64,000 nucleotides of DNA from Knoellia locipacati (lineage in GTDB: Bacteria; Actinomycetota; Actinomycetes; Actinomycetales; Dermatophilaceae): contig NZ_BKBA01000011.1 of NCBI RefSeq assembly GCF_007992835.1, positions 124,001 through 188,000 of the forward strand, written 5' to 3'. The position numbers and the translations under genes were made by a program. The notes under the pieces are model-generated. The model saw only the letters and a program-made list of their open reading frames with translations, had not been told where the DNA came from and made no database searches. Positions 8,767-19,825 of this stretch are shown here, piece after piece. The stretch's first letter is position 1. Each line of letters opens with the position of its first letter.

Positions 8767-11505
8767 ATGACGTCGGTCGAGCCCGAGCAACGACCACAGA
8801 CCGAGGAGCACCGGCGGCTCGAGCACTCACCGGACGACGGGGACCCGTGGCGCGCCTGGGGTCCGTACGTCTCGGGCCGGCAGTGGGGGACCGTGCGCGA
8901 GGACTACTCGGCCGACGGTGACGCGTGGTCGTTCTTCCCGTTCGACCACGCCCACGCCCGCGCCTACCGCTGGGGCGAGGACGGCATCGCCGGCCTCTGC
9001 GACCGCTACGGCTTCCTCAACCTCGCGGTCGCGATGTGGAACGGCCGCGACGACCGGCTCAAGGAGCGCTGCTTCGGGCTCACCAACGGCGAGGGCAACC
9101 ACGGCGAGGACGCCAAGGAGTACTGGTGGCACCTCGACGCCACCCCCACGCACAGCTGGGCCCAGCACCTCTACCGCTACCCGCAGGCAGCCTTCCCGTA
9201 TGCCGTGCTCCGGGAGACGAACGCGGCCCGCGGTCACGAGGATCCCGAGTTCCAGCTCGTCGACACCGGGGCCCTGGCCGAGGACCGGTTCTTCGACGTC
9301 GTCACGACCCACGCCAAGGCGGCACCCGGTGACGTCCTCGTCACGGTCGAGGCCACGAACCACGGACCCGACCCGGCGCCGCTCGACCTCGTGCCGCAGC
9401 TGTGGTTCCGCAACACCTGGGCCTGGGGCCGGGACGACCGCACACCGGTCATCGAGGTCGTCGAGGGCACGCCTCCCGGCGGTGTCGTGCTGCGGGCGAC
9501 CCACGCCCACCTCGGGGTCGTCGAGCTCCACGCCGAGGGAGCGCCCGAGGTCCTCGTCTGCGACAACGAGACGAATGTCGAGGCGGTGTTCGGGGAGGGC
9601 GAGAGCCGCAGCCCGCACCCCAAGGACGCCGTCGACCGCGCGGTCGTCCACGGTGACCGGAGCCTGCTCGCCACCGACGGACGCGGCACCAAGGTGGCCC
9701 TGCGCTACTCCTTCGCCGAGGTCGCGCCGGGGGAGACCGTCCGGGTCCGGCTGCGGCTGCTCGACGACGCCTGGGCCGACGGCGCCCGCCCGGAGGCGCC
9801 GGCGCCCGGGCCCCCAGCGGGCGGTGGTGTGTTCGGTGGCGGCTTCGACGACGTGCTCGCGACGCGTCGACGTGAGGCCGACGCGTTCTATGCCACGGTC
9901 ATCCCCGACGGCGTCGGGGATCAGGAGCGGCTCGTGGCCCGACGCGCCTTCGCCGGGCTCAACTGGGGCAAGCAGCTCTACCGCTACGACGTGCGCGAGT
10001 GGCTCGCGGGCGACCCGGCCGGACCGCCACCACCGGACTCCCGCCGGGCCCGAGAGCCGCAGGGCCGCAACACCTCGTGGACCCACCTCGCCCTCGCCGA
10101 CGTCATCTCGATGCCCGACGAGTGGGAGTACCCGTGGTTCGCCGCGTGGGACCTCGCCTTCCACACCGTCGCCATCGCCCACATGGACCCGCAGTTCGCC
10201 AAGAACCAGCTGCTGCTCATGTGCCGCGAGTGGAGCCAGAACCCCAACGGCCAGCTCCCGGCATACGAATGGCAGTTCAGCGACGTCAACCCGCCGGTCC
10301 ACGCCTGGGCGGCCTGGCACGTCTACGTGCTCGACGGCGCGCGGGACCACGGCTTCCTCGTGCGGGTCTTCACCAAGCTGCTCTTCAACTTCTCGTGGTG
10401 GCTCAACCGCAAGGACTCCGACGGGTCCAACCTCTTCGAGGGCGGCTTCCTCGGGATGGACAACATCAGCGTCTTCGACCGGTCGCGCGAGGTGCCGCAG
10501 GGGTGGCGGCTCGAGCAGTCCGACGCGACGAGCTGGATGGCGTTCACCTGCCTTCAGATGCTCCGGATCGCGCTCGAGCTGAGCCGGGTCGACCGGTCGT
10601 GGGACGGGCTGGCGACGACCTTCCTCGAGCACTTCTTCTCGATCGCCGAGGCGATGGAGACCTTCGGCACCGAGGGCGTCTCGCTCTGGGACGACGAGGA
10701 CGAGTTCTTCTACGACGTGCTCGTCGACGCCGACGACCAGGGGTCACCGGTGCGGGTGCGCTCGCTCGTCGGCCTGCTGCCCCTCATCGCCGTCGCCAAC
10801 GTCCCGGCGTGGGCGTTCGACGAGCTCGGCGACTTCACGTCGCGCCTGCAGTGGCTCCAGGACCGCCGGCCCGACCTCACCGACTCGCTGCTCCACAGCC
10901 AGGACGGTGAGGTCGTCCACAACAGCCTCACCCCGGTCGTGCGCCCCCGGCTCGAGGCGATCCTGCGACGCCTCTTCGACGAGGGGGAGTTCCTCTCACC
11001 CCACGGGATCCGGTCGCTCTCGGCGGCCTACCGCGGCGGGGCCGACATCGACGCCGGTGGCACCGCCGTGCACATCGAGTACGACCCCGGCGAGTCGACC
11101 ACCGGCATGTTCGGCGGCAACTCGAACTGGCGCGGACCCGTGTGGTTCCCGACCAACGTGCTCATCCTCGACGCGCTGCTCGTCATCGCCGAGGGCGCCG
11201 ACAGCGACGTCCGCGTCGAGTTCCCCACCGGGTCCGGGCGCGAGGTCGCGCTCGAGGAGGCGGCCATCGGTCTGCGCGACCGCCTCATCGCCCTCTTCCT
11301 GCCGGGCGAGGACGGCAGGCGCCCCGGCACCCCACGCGAGTATCCCGGCGGCGACCTGTGGGACGTCCACCCGACGTTCAGCGAGCACTTCAACGGCGAC
11401 AACGGCGTCGGCCTCGGGGCCTCGCACCAGACCGGCTGGACCGCCCTGGTCGCCCACCTCATCTGCACCCCACCCGACGCCCTGCGCGAGGAGATCGACA
11501 CATGA
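8767..11505 (+). CDS. GH63-type (MGH1-like) glucosidase
   Basis: A 912-residue intracellular glycoside hydrolase of the GH63/MGH1-like (alpha/alpha)6-barrel group, with no signal peptide. The N-terminal beta-domain shows WSFFPFDHAHARAYRWGEDG and ERCFGLTNGEGNHGED. The barrel shows PWFAAWDLAFHTVAIAHMDP near residue 458, where the Asp of WDLAFH is the expected acid, then ARDHGFL and FEGGFLGMDNISVFD. Known relatives cleave alpha-glucosides or mannosyl/glucosylglycerate, a compatible solute; the substrate here is unproven. The next gene overlaps its stop by four bases (ATGA), so it is co-expressed with a glucose-dehydrogenase-like SDR, which fits release and oxidation of glucose. Confidence 0.85.
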   Translation: MTSVEPEQRPQTEEHRRLEHSPDDGDPWRAWGPYVSGRQWGTVREDYSADGDAWSFFPFDHAHARAYRWGEDGIAGLCDRYGFLNLAVAMWNGRDDRLKERCFGLTNGEGNHGEDAKEYWWHLDATPTHSWAQHLYRYPQAAFPYAVLRETNAARGHEDPEFQLVDTGALAEDRFFDVVTTHAKAAPGDVLVTVEATNHGPDPAPLDLVPQLWFRNTWAWGRDDRTPVIEVVEGTPPGGVVLRATHAHLGVVELHAEGAPEVLVCDNETNVEAVFGEGESRSPHPKDAVDRAVVHGDRSLLATDGRGTKVALRYSFAEVAPGETVRVRLRLLDDAWADGARPEAPAPGPPAGGGVFGGGFDDVLATRRREADAFYATVIPDGVGDQERLVARRAFAGLNWGKQLYRYDVREWLAGDPAGPPPPDSRRAREPQGRNTSWTHLALADVISMPDEWEYPWFAAWDLAFHTVAIAHMDPQFAKNQLLLMCREWSQNPNGQLPAYEWQFSDVNPPVHAWAAWHVYVLDGARDHGFLVRVFTKLLFNFSWWLNRKDSDGSNLFEGGFLGMDNISVFDRSREVPQGWRLEQSDATSWMAFTCLQMLRIALELSRVDRSWDGLATTFLEHFFSIAEAMETFGTEGVSLWDDEDEFFYDVLVDADDQGSPVRVRSLVGLLPLIAVANVPAWAFDELGDFTSRLQWLQDRRPDLTDSLLHSQDGEVVHNSLTPVVRPRLEAILRRLFDEGEFLSPHGIRSLSAAYRGGADIDAGGTAVHIEYDPGESTTGMFGGNSNWRGPVWFPTNVLILDALLVIAEGADSDVRVEFPTGSGREVALEEAAIGLRDRLIALFLPGEDGRRPGTPREYPGGDLWDVHPTFSEHFNGDNGVGLGASHQTGWTALVAHLICTPPDALREEIDT

Positions 11506-12287
11506 GCACCGCCGTCCCACACCACCGCCCGCTCGAGGGCAAGGTCGTCATCGTCACCGGCGGCAACAGCGGTATCGGGGAGGGCATCGTCCGCGAGGCC
11601 GCGGCCCAGGGCGCCAAGGTCGTCATCGACTACGTGTCCGAGCCCGAGGCGGCGCAGGCGATCGTCGACGACATCGTCGGAGCCGGGGGAGCGGCCGTGG
11701 GCTGCGAGGCCGACGTCTCGAAGGTCGCCGACCTCCAGCGGCTCGTCGACACCGCCGTGAGCGAGTTCGGCCGGCTCGACGTCATGGTCAACAACGCCGG
11801 TGTCGAGCTCGGTGAGACGCTCGCGACCCTCACCGAGGAGAAGTACGACCTCCTCATGGGCGTCAACCTCAAGGGCGCGGTCTTCGGGTCGAAGCTCGCC
11901 GCCGAGCAGATGCGTCGGCAGGGTGACGGTGGCGTCATCGTCAACATCACCTCGACCCACGAGGACTGGCCGATGCCGAGCGACCTCGCCTACTGCGTCT
12001 CCAAGGGCGGCATGCGGATGCTCACCCGCACGTCGGGGGTGGAGCTGGGCCCGGACCGCATCCGCGTCGTCGGGGTCGGGCCGGGGGCCATCGACACGCC
12101 CATCAACGACGACGACACCCCCGCGGAGACCAAGGCGCTCGAGGCCGCCGTGCCGCTGGGTTACATCGGTACGCCGCAGGAGATGGGACGCGTCGTGTGC
12201 TGGGCGGCGAGCGACGCCGCGTCGTACGTCACGGCCACGACGGTCATGGCCGACGGCGGTCTCATGCAGAAGCCCGGCGCCGTCTGA
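11502..12287 (+). CDS. SDR oxidoreductase, glucose 1-dehydrogenase-like
   Basis: A 261-residue short-chain dehydrogenase/reductase. The Rossmann motif TGGNSGIG is near residue 20, NNAG near 95, and the catalytic Ser-Tyr-Lys lies in ITSTHEDWPMPSDLAYCVSK around residues 145-168. The C-terminus ASYVTATTVMADGG is the standard SDR end. The sequence resembles bacterial glucose 1-dehydrogenases (NAD(P)+). Its ATG overlaps the glucosidase stop, which makes glucose from the upstream enzyme a plausible substrate; this is inferred from context. Confidence 0.85.
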   Translation: MSTAVPHHRPLEGKVVIVTGGNSGIGEGIVREAAAQGAKVVIDYVSEPEAAQAIVDDIVGAGGAAVGCEADVSKVADLQRLVDTAVSEFGRLDVMVNNAGVELGETLATLTEEKYDLLMGVNLKGAVFGSKLAAEQMRRQGDGGVIVNITSTHEDWPMPSDLAYCVSKGGMRMLTRTSGVELGPDRIRVVGVGPGAIDTPINDDDTPAETKALEAAVPLGYIGTPQEMGRVVCWAASDAASYVTATTVMADGGLMQKPGAV

Positions 12288-12373
12288 GCGGCGGCCCGAC
12301 CTACCGGGGTGGTTCGTCACGGCCCTGTGGAGGGCCGCACCGTGGCGTCGGCGGGACGGCATAGGCTGCTGCG

Positions 12374-14650
12374 GTGCCGACCCTCGACGACCTCCTTGCA
12401 GCCGCTGTCAGCGGGGTCAAGGGCAGCGAGCGGCCCGGCCAGGTGTCGATGGCCAAGGCGGTCGCGCACGCGATCGACAACGACGAGCACCTCCTCGTCC
12501 AGGCCGGCACCGGCACCGGCAAGTCCCTCGCCTACCTCGTCCCCGCGGTCCAGCACGCCATCGACGCGGGCAAGCCCGCCGTCGTCGCCACCGCGACCCT
12601 GGCCCTCCAGGCGCAGATCGTCGACCGTGACATGCCCCGCGTCGCCGACGCGCTGACGCCCCTGCTCGGCCGCCGCCCGACCTACGCGATCGTCAAGGGG
12701 CGGCGCAACTACCTGTGCGCCCACAAGCTCGAAGGTGGTTTCCCCGACGACGAGGAGGGCCTGTTCGGCGTCGGCGACGTCGACAAGCAGGCCGGACGCC
12801 TCGGCCAGGAGGTCGTCCGACTGCGCGAGTGGGCCGACGAGACCGAGTCGGGCGACCGCGACGAGCTCGTCCCCGGTGTCTCCGAGCGCGCCTGGCGCCA
12901 GGTCTCGGTGAGCGCCCACGAGTGCCTCGGCAGCAAGTGCCCGATGGTCGCCGAGTGCTTCGTCGAGCGCTCGCGCGAGGCCGCCAAGAGCGTCGACGTC
13001 ATCGTCACCAACCACTCGTTCATGGCCATCGACGCCTTCGAGGGCAGGCAGATGCTGCCCGAGCACGACGTGCTCGTCGTCGACGAGGCCCACGAGCTCG
13101 TCGACCGCGTCACCGCGACGATCACCGACGAGGTGACGCCCGGCATGGCGCGGCTCGCGGCCAAGCGCGCCGGCCGGCAGGCCGACTCGAGCGAGACCGT
13201 CGACGACGCCGGCACCTTCCTCGAGTCCGTCCTCGACGAGATCCCCGAGGGCCGGCTCACCGGCATCCCCGACAACCTCGCGCTCGCCCTCGCCCGGCTG
13301 CGCGACACGACCCGCCAGGTGCAGACCGAGCTCAAGCCCGCACAGGGCCAGGAGGTCGACGGCTCGCGCCAGGTGGCGCGCGCGGCCATCGACGAGCTCC
13401 ACGAGAACGCCTCCCGCGTCCTCGAGGAGCGCGAGCTCGACGTCGTCTGGGTGAGCAAGGACCCGCGGCGGGGCAGCGTCCTGCGGGTCGCCCCGATGAG
13501 CGTCGCGATGCTCGTGCGCGACAAGATCTTCGAGGAGCGCACCGTCGTCCTCACCTCGGCCACGCTCGAGCTCGGCGGCACCTTCGACGCCGTCGCCGGC
13601 ACGATCGGTCTGCGCGGCGAGGGTGCGCCGAAATGGACCGGCCTCGACGTCGGCAGCCCGTTCGACTACCCCCAGCAGGGCATCGCCTACGTCGCCAAGC
13701 ACCTCCCGCCGCCGGGCCGCGACGGTGCCTCGCCCGAGACCATGGACGAGATCGAGACGCTGGTCCGCGCCGCCGGGGGGCGCACGCTCGGGCTTTTCTC
13801 GTCGATGCGTGCCGCCCGCGCCGCCACCGACGAGATGCGCGATCGCCTCAAGGACCTCGACGGCGAGGTCGCCGTGCTCTGCCAGGGCGAGGACCAGATC
13901 TCGACCCTCGTGCGGCAGTTCGCGCGCGACCCGCGCACCTGTCTCTTCGGCACCCTCAGCCTCTGGCAGGGCGTCGACGTCCCGGGCTCGAGCTGCCAGC
14001 TCGTCATCATCGACCGCATCCCGTTCCCCCGGCCCGACGACCCGCTGGCGTCCGCGCGCTCGCAGGCCATCGCCCGCATGGGTGGCAACGGCTTCATGGC
14101 CGTGTCCGCGACCCACGCGGCGCTGCGCCTCGCGCAGGGCGCCGGCCGCCTCATCCGCCGCGGTGACGACCGTGGCGTGGTCGCCTTCCTCGACTCCCGC
14201 ATGATGAGTGCCCGGTATGCCGGGTTCCTCCAGCGCTCGCTCCCGCCCTTCTGGCCGACGTCGGACCGCACCCTCGTCCTCAACGCCCTCAAGCGGCTCG
14301 ACGCCACCGCGCCCCCGCCGCTCGAGGTCGCCGACCCGGCCCTGCGCGGACTCACCGGCGCCGTCAAGGGCACGTCGATGGGCGACGCCGGGGTCAAGGG
14401 CCAGGTCGACGCGACCGACACCCGACCCGTGGCGACCGCACCACCCGTGGCCCCGTCCGCCCGCACGGCGGTGACCCAGGGACATGCGTGGACCGACGAG
14501 GAGGACGAGGAGCTGCGGGACGGGGTCGACCTCGGTCTCGACGTCGAGGAGCTGAGCGAGTCCCTCGAGCTGCCGGCCGACGTCATCGCGGCCCGGCTCG
14601 ACGGCCTGGGTCTCGAGGCCGGCGCGGGCTCCACCCTGAGCTTCGACTGA
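12374..14650 (+). CDS. dinG: DinG-family ATP-dependent DNA helicase
   Basis: A 758-residue XPD/DinG-type 5'-3' helicase that handles DNA damage, R-loops and fork obstacles. The Walker A motif AGTGTGKSLAYL is near residue 44. Four cysteines for a [4Fe-4S] cluster are visible (one in NYLCAHK near 115 and three in ECLGSKCPMVAECF near 185-197), and the DEAH box (VVDEAHELVD) is near 237. Helicase motifs QGVDVPG and GRLIRRGDDRG follow. After a Pro/Ala-rich linker, residues about 700-758 form an extra small helical, acidic domain (HAWTDEEDEELRDGVDLG...), discussed in the findings. The start is a GTG. It precedes holA. Confidence 0.93.
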   Translation: MPTLDDLLAAAVSGVKGSERPGQVSMAKAVAHAIDNDEHLLVQAGTGTGKSLAYLVPAVQHAIDAGKPAVVATATLALQAQIVDRDMPRVADALTPLLGRRPTYAIVKGRRNYLCAHKLEGGFPDDEEGLFGVGDVDKQAGRLGQEVVRLREWADETESGDRDELVPGVSERAWRQVSVSAHECLGSKCPMVAECFVERSREAAKSVDVIVTNHSFMAIDAFEGRQMLPEHDVLVVDEAHELVDRVTATITDEVTPGMARLAAKRAGRQADSSETVDDAGTFLESVLDEIPEGRLTGIPDNLALALARLRDTTRQVQTELKPAQGQEVDGSRQVARAAIDELHENASRVLEERELDVVWVSKDPRRGSVLRVAPMSVAMLVRDKIFEERTVVLTSATLELGGTFDAVAGTIGLRGEGAPKWTGLDVGSPFDYPQQGIAYVAKHLPPPGRDGASPETMDEIETLVRAAGGRTLGLFSSMRAARAATDEMRDRLKDLDGEVAVLCQGEDQISTLVRQFARDPRTCLFGTLSLWQGVDVPGSSCQLVIIDRIPFPRPDDPLASARSQAIARMGGNGFMAVSATHAALRLAQGAGRLIRRGDDRGVVAFLDSRMMSARYAGFLQRSLPPFWPTSDRTLVLNALKRLDATAPPPLEVADPALRGLTGAVKGTSMGDAGVKGQVDATDTRPVATAPPVAPSARTAVTQGHAWTDEEDEELRDGVDLGLDVEELSESLELPADVIAARLDGLGLEAGAGSTLSFD

Positions 14651-14752
14651 GACCGAGGCTCTCGCAACGTCTGTGGGGAGGGCTCTGCCAGCGACCTTCG
14701 ACGCTGACGTCGCGGGTGACGGGGCAGGGCGACGTCGGAGCCGCGTGGCAGA

Positions 14753-15748
14753 GTGACCGCCGTGAGTGATCTCGTCGAGGTGCAGCGCCGGGTGCCCCCG
14801 CTCGTCCTCATCGCCGGGCCCGAGCAGGTCCTCGCCGAGCGCGGTCTGGGCGAGGTCCTCGAGTCGGTGCGCGAGCGGACCCCGGACGTGGAGGTGATCC
14901 GGCTCCACGCCGCCACCTACGAGCCCGGCGAGCTCACCGTGCACGCCAGCCCGTCGCTCTTCGGCGGCGACAAGGCGGTCGTCGTCCACGACCTCGACGA
15001 GGCGACCGACGAGCTCCAGCAGGACCTCCTCGCCTACCTCGCTGCGCCGCCGGACGACGTCACGCTCGTCGTCGTGCACAAGGGCGGCAACCGCGGCAAG
15101 AAGGTCCTCGACACGCTCAAGAAGGCCCGGGCACGGGTCATCGACGCCCCCGCGATCAAGACCGACCGCGACAAGGCCGACTTCGCGATGAACGAGTTCC
15201 GGCGCGCCAAGCGCCGGGCGACGGGCGAGGCCGTCCAGGCACTCGTCGACGCCATCGGCAAGGACCTGCGCGAGCTCGCCTCGGCGTGCCAGCAGCTCAT
15301 CGCCGACACGACCGGCGTCATCGACGAGCAGGTCGTCCTCACCTACCACGGTGGCAAGGTCGAGGCCACGGGCTTCAAGGTCGCCGACGCCGCCGTCGCC
15401 GGTGACGCGGGGGAGGCCCTGCGGCTGCTGCGCCACGCCATCGCGGTCGGTGTCGACCCGGTCCCGATCGTCGCCGTCCTCGCCCAGCAGATCCGCCAGC
15501 TCATCAAGGTGGGCTCGGCCGGACGCGGACGCTCCGCCGACCTCGCCCGCGACCTCGGCATGGCGCCGTGGCAGGTCGACAAGGCCCGCCGCTCGCTCCA
15601 GGGGTGGACCGCGGAGGCGCTCGCCCGGTCGCTGCGCGCCGTCGCCGCCGCCGACTTCGAGGTCAAGGGCGGTGGGCGCGACCCCGTCTACGCCGTCGAG
15701 CGCGCGGTGCTCACGATCACCCGCGAGAAGGCCGAGGGCGACCGCTGA
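14753..15748 (+). CDS. holA: DNA polymerase III subunit delta
   Basis: Delta subunit of the clamp loader, which opens the sliding clamp for the replicative polymerase. About 331 residues, normal for the family: LVLIAGPEQVLAERGL at the start, VHASPSLFGGDKAVVVHDLD, DLRELASACQQLIAD, then LLRHAIAVGVDPVPIVAVLAQQIRQLIKVG and the closing YAVERAVLTIT. The start is a GTG at 14753, with a second GTG three codons later also possible. It lies between dinG and rpsT; a holA-rpsT order is widely conserved in actinobacteria. Confidence 0.95.
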   Translation: MTAVSDLVEVQRRVPPLVLIAGPEQVLAERGLGEVLESVRERTPDVEVIRLHAATYEPGELTVHASPSLFGGDKAVVVHDLDEATDELQQDLLAYLAAPPDDVTLVVVHKGGNRGKKVLDTLKKARARVIDAPAIKTDRDKADFAMNEFRRAKRRATGEAVQALVDAIGKDLRELASACQQLIADTTGVIDEQVVLTYHGGKVEATGFKVADAAVAGDAGEALRLLRHAIAVGVDPVPIVAVLAQQIRQLIKVGSAGRGRSADLARDLGMAPWQVDKARRSLQGWTAEALARSLRAVAAADFEVKGGGRDPVYAVERAVLTITREKAEGDR

Positions 15749-15789
15749 GCGGTGGGGGAGCACACGGCATACGCACGCGTTCGGGCGTT

Positions 15790-15819
15790 TTGCCAGTGCC
15801 AGCGTCCCGCTGGTAGATT
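15790..15819 (+). promoter_or_regulatory. probable rpsT promoter
   Basis: TTGCCA at 15790-15795 and TAGATT at 15814-15819 with an 18-base spacer form a good sigma-70-like promoter about 140 bases before rpsT. This leaves a roughly 130-base untranslated leader, which could carry S20 autoregulation. The placement is by consensus match only. Confidence 0.55.
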
Positions 15820-15959
15820 TGCCCCTTGCGTGCGCGCTCAGGTCGTGCGCGTACGTAGTTCCATCCAGAGTGGTTCAGCAAGGGTGTCCCCACTCCCGGT
15901 CCCGAGCCGCATCTGCCGCCCTCTAACGGCAACCACCGACCTCTCAGAAAGTTCTCTTC

Positions 15960-16220
15960 GTGGCAAACATCAAGTCCCAGCTCAAGCGCATCAAGACCAA
16001 CAAGGTCGCGACCGAGCGCAACAAGGCCGTCAAGTCCGACGTCCGCACCGCGGTCCGCAAGTTCCGCGAGGCCGCCGACGCGGGCAAGGTCGACGAGGCC
16101 AAGGACGCCCTCAAGGTGGCGTCGGCCAAGCTCGACAAGGCCGTCAGCAAGGGTGTTCTGCACCAGAACAACGCGGCCAACAAGAAGTCGGCCATGGCCA
16201 AGAAGGCCGCCGGCCTCTGA
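15960..16220 (+). CDS. rpsT: 30S ribosomal protein S20
   Basis: Ribosomal protein S20, an 86-residue helical, strongly basic protein that binds the 5' domain of 16S rRNA during 30S assembly. [20 protein letters not shown] at the start and [20 protein letters not shown] at the end are the family hallmarks. The start is GTG with AGAAAG upstream. It is transcribed from its own promoter and closed by a strong hairpin. Confidence 0.98.
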   Translation: MANIKSQLKRIKTNKVATERNKAVKSDVRTAVRKFREAADAGKVDEAKDALKVASAKLDKAVSKGVLHQNNAANKKSAMAKKAAGL

Positions 16221-16249
16221 GCCAGCGACACCGCGGTCAGTGACCGCAC

Positions 16250-16290
16250 GCACGAGGGCCCGTCACCATCGCGGTGACGGGCCCTCGTGC
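16250..16290. terminator. hairpin terminator after rpsT, serving both strands
   Basis: A perfect 18-bp inverted repeat (16250-16267 and 16273-16290) around the loop ATCGC, with no T-run. It lies between the convergent rpsT and GH25 genes and probably terminates both. Hairpins without a U-tract are common in actinobacteria. Confidence 0.85.
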
Positions 16291-16304
16291 GTCTGCCGGC
16301 GGCG

Positions 16305-17054
16305 TCATCCCAGGGCGAGCGCCTTGAGCCGGGTGAGGTCGCCGTTGAAGGCGTTCTTGTCGAGCGGGCTGCTCGTGTACTGCCAGAAGGTGTAGTAGCT
16401 CCAGCCCGCGGGCAGCACGCCCGGAGAGGTGTTGTAGCGCGCGATCCACAGCGGGTTCGTCTGCGAGAACTGGCTCGTGTTGCCGGTGCACTGCGTCCAC
16501 CAGTCCAGGGTCGTGTAGATCACGGCGTCGCGCCCGGTGCGGGCCTTGTAGCGCGAGGTGAAGGCGGAGATCCAGCTGCGCATCCCCGCTTGCGACAGTC
16601 CGTAGCAGGTGGCGCCGTAGGGGTTGTACTCGATGTCGAGCACGCCGGGCAGGGTCTTGCCGTCGCGCGACCACCCGCCGCCGTTGTTGACGAACCAGTC
16701 GGCCTGGGCCGTCCCGGTCGAGCTCGCCGGAAGGGCGAAGTGGTAGGCGCCGCGGATCATGCCGACGTTGTAGGAGCCGTTGTACTGCTGGGCGAAGTAG
16801 GGGTTCTTGTAGGTCGTCCCCTCGGTCGCCTTGACGTAGGCGAACTTCATGCCCTGCCCCCACCAGTAGGCCCAGTCGACGTTGCCCTGGTGGGACGAGA
16901 CGTCCATGCCCGCGGTCGTCGCCACGGCCGCGGTGGCCGCCGTGGTGCGTTGCTGCACCGGCGTCGTCTTGGCGGTGGCGGTCTGGCCCGCCAGCGGGAC
17001 GAGGGCGAGGGAGGAGGCGGCGGCCACCCCGGCGAATCTGCGGATCCTGGACAT
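16305..17054 (-). CDS. secreted GH25 muramidase (lysozyme)
   Basis: A 249-residue secreted lysozyme of glycoside hydrolase family 25 that cleaves the MurNAc-GlcNAc bond of peptidoglycan. The N-terminal signal peptide ([20 protein letters not shown]...) ends near residue 27. The GH25 hallmarks are [20 protein letters not shown] with the catalytic Asp, [26 protein letters not shown] with the catalytic DxE, and [20 protein letters not shown]. The ATG at 17054 has an AGGAG site five bases upstream. The upstream 100 bases carry two G-tracts and may form leader structure, but I recognise no known riboswitch there. Confidence 0.93.
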   Translation of the reverse strand: MSRIRRFAGVAAASSLALVPLAGQTATAKTTPVQQRTTAATAAVATTAGMDVSSHQGNVDWAYWWGQGMKFAYVKATEGTTYKNPYFAQQYNGSYNVGMIRGAYHFALPASSTGTAQADWFVNNGGGWSRDGKTLPGVLDIEYNPYGATCYGLSQAGMRSWISAFTSRYKARTGRDAVIYTTLDWWTQCTGNTSQFSQTNPLWIARYNTSPGVLPAGWSYYTFWQYTSSPLDKNAFNGDLTRLKALALG

Positions 17055-17156
17055 GAGCACTCCTGGTGTTCGCGCTCGGGACCCCCCCGGGCGGACTTTC
17101 AGCCAAGGGCCCCCCGGGATCCGCCGCAACCGGAGGGGAGGTTTTTTGCGAAGTCT

Positions 17157-17639
17157 TTACCTCCTGCGGAACATGTTCACGAGCCGGTCGAGGGGCGATC
17201 GCCGCCTGCCCCCCGCACGGTCGGACTGGGGGTGCGGGTGGGCGGCGTGCGCGGCGACGACCTCGTCCCACCTCGCCCGGTCGAGCACCGCGCCTTCGCG
17301 TCGGATCGTCGCCGGGTCGATCCGCACGACCCGGTTGACCCGCACCTCGGAGGGGCGCCCCTGGCCGTCCCAGCCGCCGGAGCCGACGTCGACCCAGAAC
17401 CGCCCGGCGCGTGCCTCCTGCTGCGCGTCGCGGTCGTGGTCCTTGCTCGTGAGCTGCATGCCGAGCACCCAGCGACCGTCCCGACCCACGACGAGCACGG
17501 GTCGGTCCTTGCCCCGGTTCGGGTAGTCCTCGTAGGCCACGAACGCCCACACGACCTCGCCCGGATCCGGCTCGCCGTCGACCTCCGGCGCGTACTCGGG
17601 GTCGAGGGGGCCGTCGTAGTCGCCGGGATAGCTCGCCAT
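17157..17639 (-). CDS. PemK/MazF-family toxin-like protein
   Basis: A 160-residue protein with a PemK/MazF (SH3-like) core: [31 protein letters not shown], then [12 protein letters not shown] and [22 protein letters not shown]. MazF toxins are ribosome-independent mRNA interferases. It is longer than classic MazF (about 110-120 residues), with an acidic N-terminal extension (about 25 residues) and a basic tail ([16 protein letters not shown]). No antitoxin gene lies on either side, so it may be a solitary, domesticated member. It is divergent from lepA and separated from it by a hairpin made of two CGGCATAC octamers. Confidence 0.78.
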   Translation of the reverse strand: MASYPGDYDGPLDPEYAPEVDGEPDPGEVVWAFVAYEDYPNRGKDRPVLVVGRDGRWVLGMQLTSKDHDRDAQQEARAGRFWVDVGSGGWDGQGRPSEVRVNRVVRIDPATIRREGAVLDRARWDEVVAAHAAHPHPQSDRAGGRRRSPLDRLVNMFRRR

Positions 17640-17676
17640 GGCGCCCACGCTACCCAGCGGGCGCGAGACGACAGAG

Positions 17677-17702
17677 GTATGCCGTGGCGCACCACGGCAT
17701 AC
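17677..17702. repeat. inverted pair of the CGGCATAC octamer
   Basis: GTATGCCGTGG (17677-17687), the loop CGCA, then CCACGGCATAC (17692-17702) form a perfect 11-bp stem. It sits between the divergent mazF-like gene and lepA, so it is not a terminator of either. It could be an operator or simply two opposed copies of the genome-wide octamer. Confidence 0.8.
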
Positions 17703-17813
17703 CGGCTCGGCTCGTGCGGTGACCGGCGGAGGAGGTGCGCGGTTCGGTGCGGCAGCCTCGCCGTGGGAGACTGTCCCGACTCCCGATCCGCTCTTCCCGA
17801 GGACTTGACGCCT

Positions 17814-19682
<1,869 letters not shown>

Positions 19683-19708
19683 GCGCCGCCAGCCGCCTCG
19701 CGGCTGGT

Positions 19709-19754
19709 TGCGTCCGCAGAGGTGGTCGGGTTCGCGACCAGGGTTGCGGACGCA
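19709..19754. repeat. family B nested hairpin (core TGCGTCCGCA)
   Basis: The outer stem is TGCGTCCGCA (19709-19718) with TGCGGACGCA (19745-19754). The inner stem is TGGTCG (19723-19728) with CGACCA (19735-19740). It follows lepA and can act as its terminator. A 21-base stretch (19709-19729) recurs exactly, inverted, at 26432-26452. Confidence 0.8.
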
Positions 19755-19825
19755 CGAGGGCGAGCGGCGGGTGAGGGGCGCCACGCGGCGTGGGCGGACG
19801 GCATACCGAGAAGTAACATCGCCGT

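Noticed and set aside
15749-15959. tRNA or other structured RNA gene before rpsT
   Set aside because: No cloverleaf or T-arm consensus is present; a promoter and an ordinary leader explain the gap.
17055-17156. c-di-AMP (ydaO) or other known riboswitch upstream of the GH25 lysozyme
   Set aside because: The leader is only about 100 bases and, apart from two G-tracts and a GGCGGA/TCCGCC stem, lacks the conserved motifs I would expect.
16287-17813. Upstream extension of the lepA frame to 16287
   Set aside because: That part is antisense to the lysozyme and MazF-like genes, and EF4 proteins begin near the GTG at 17814.
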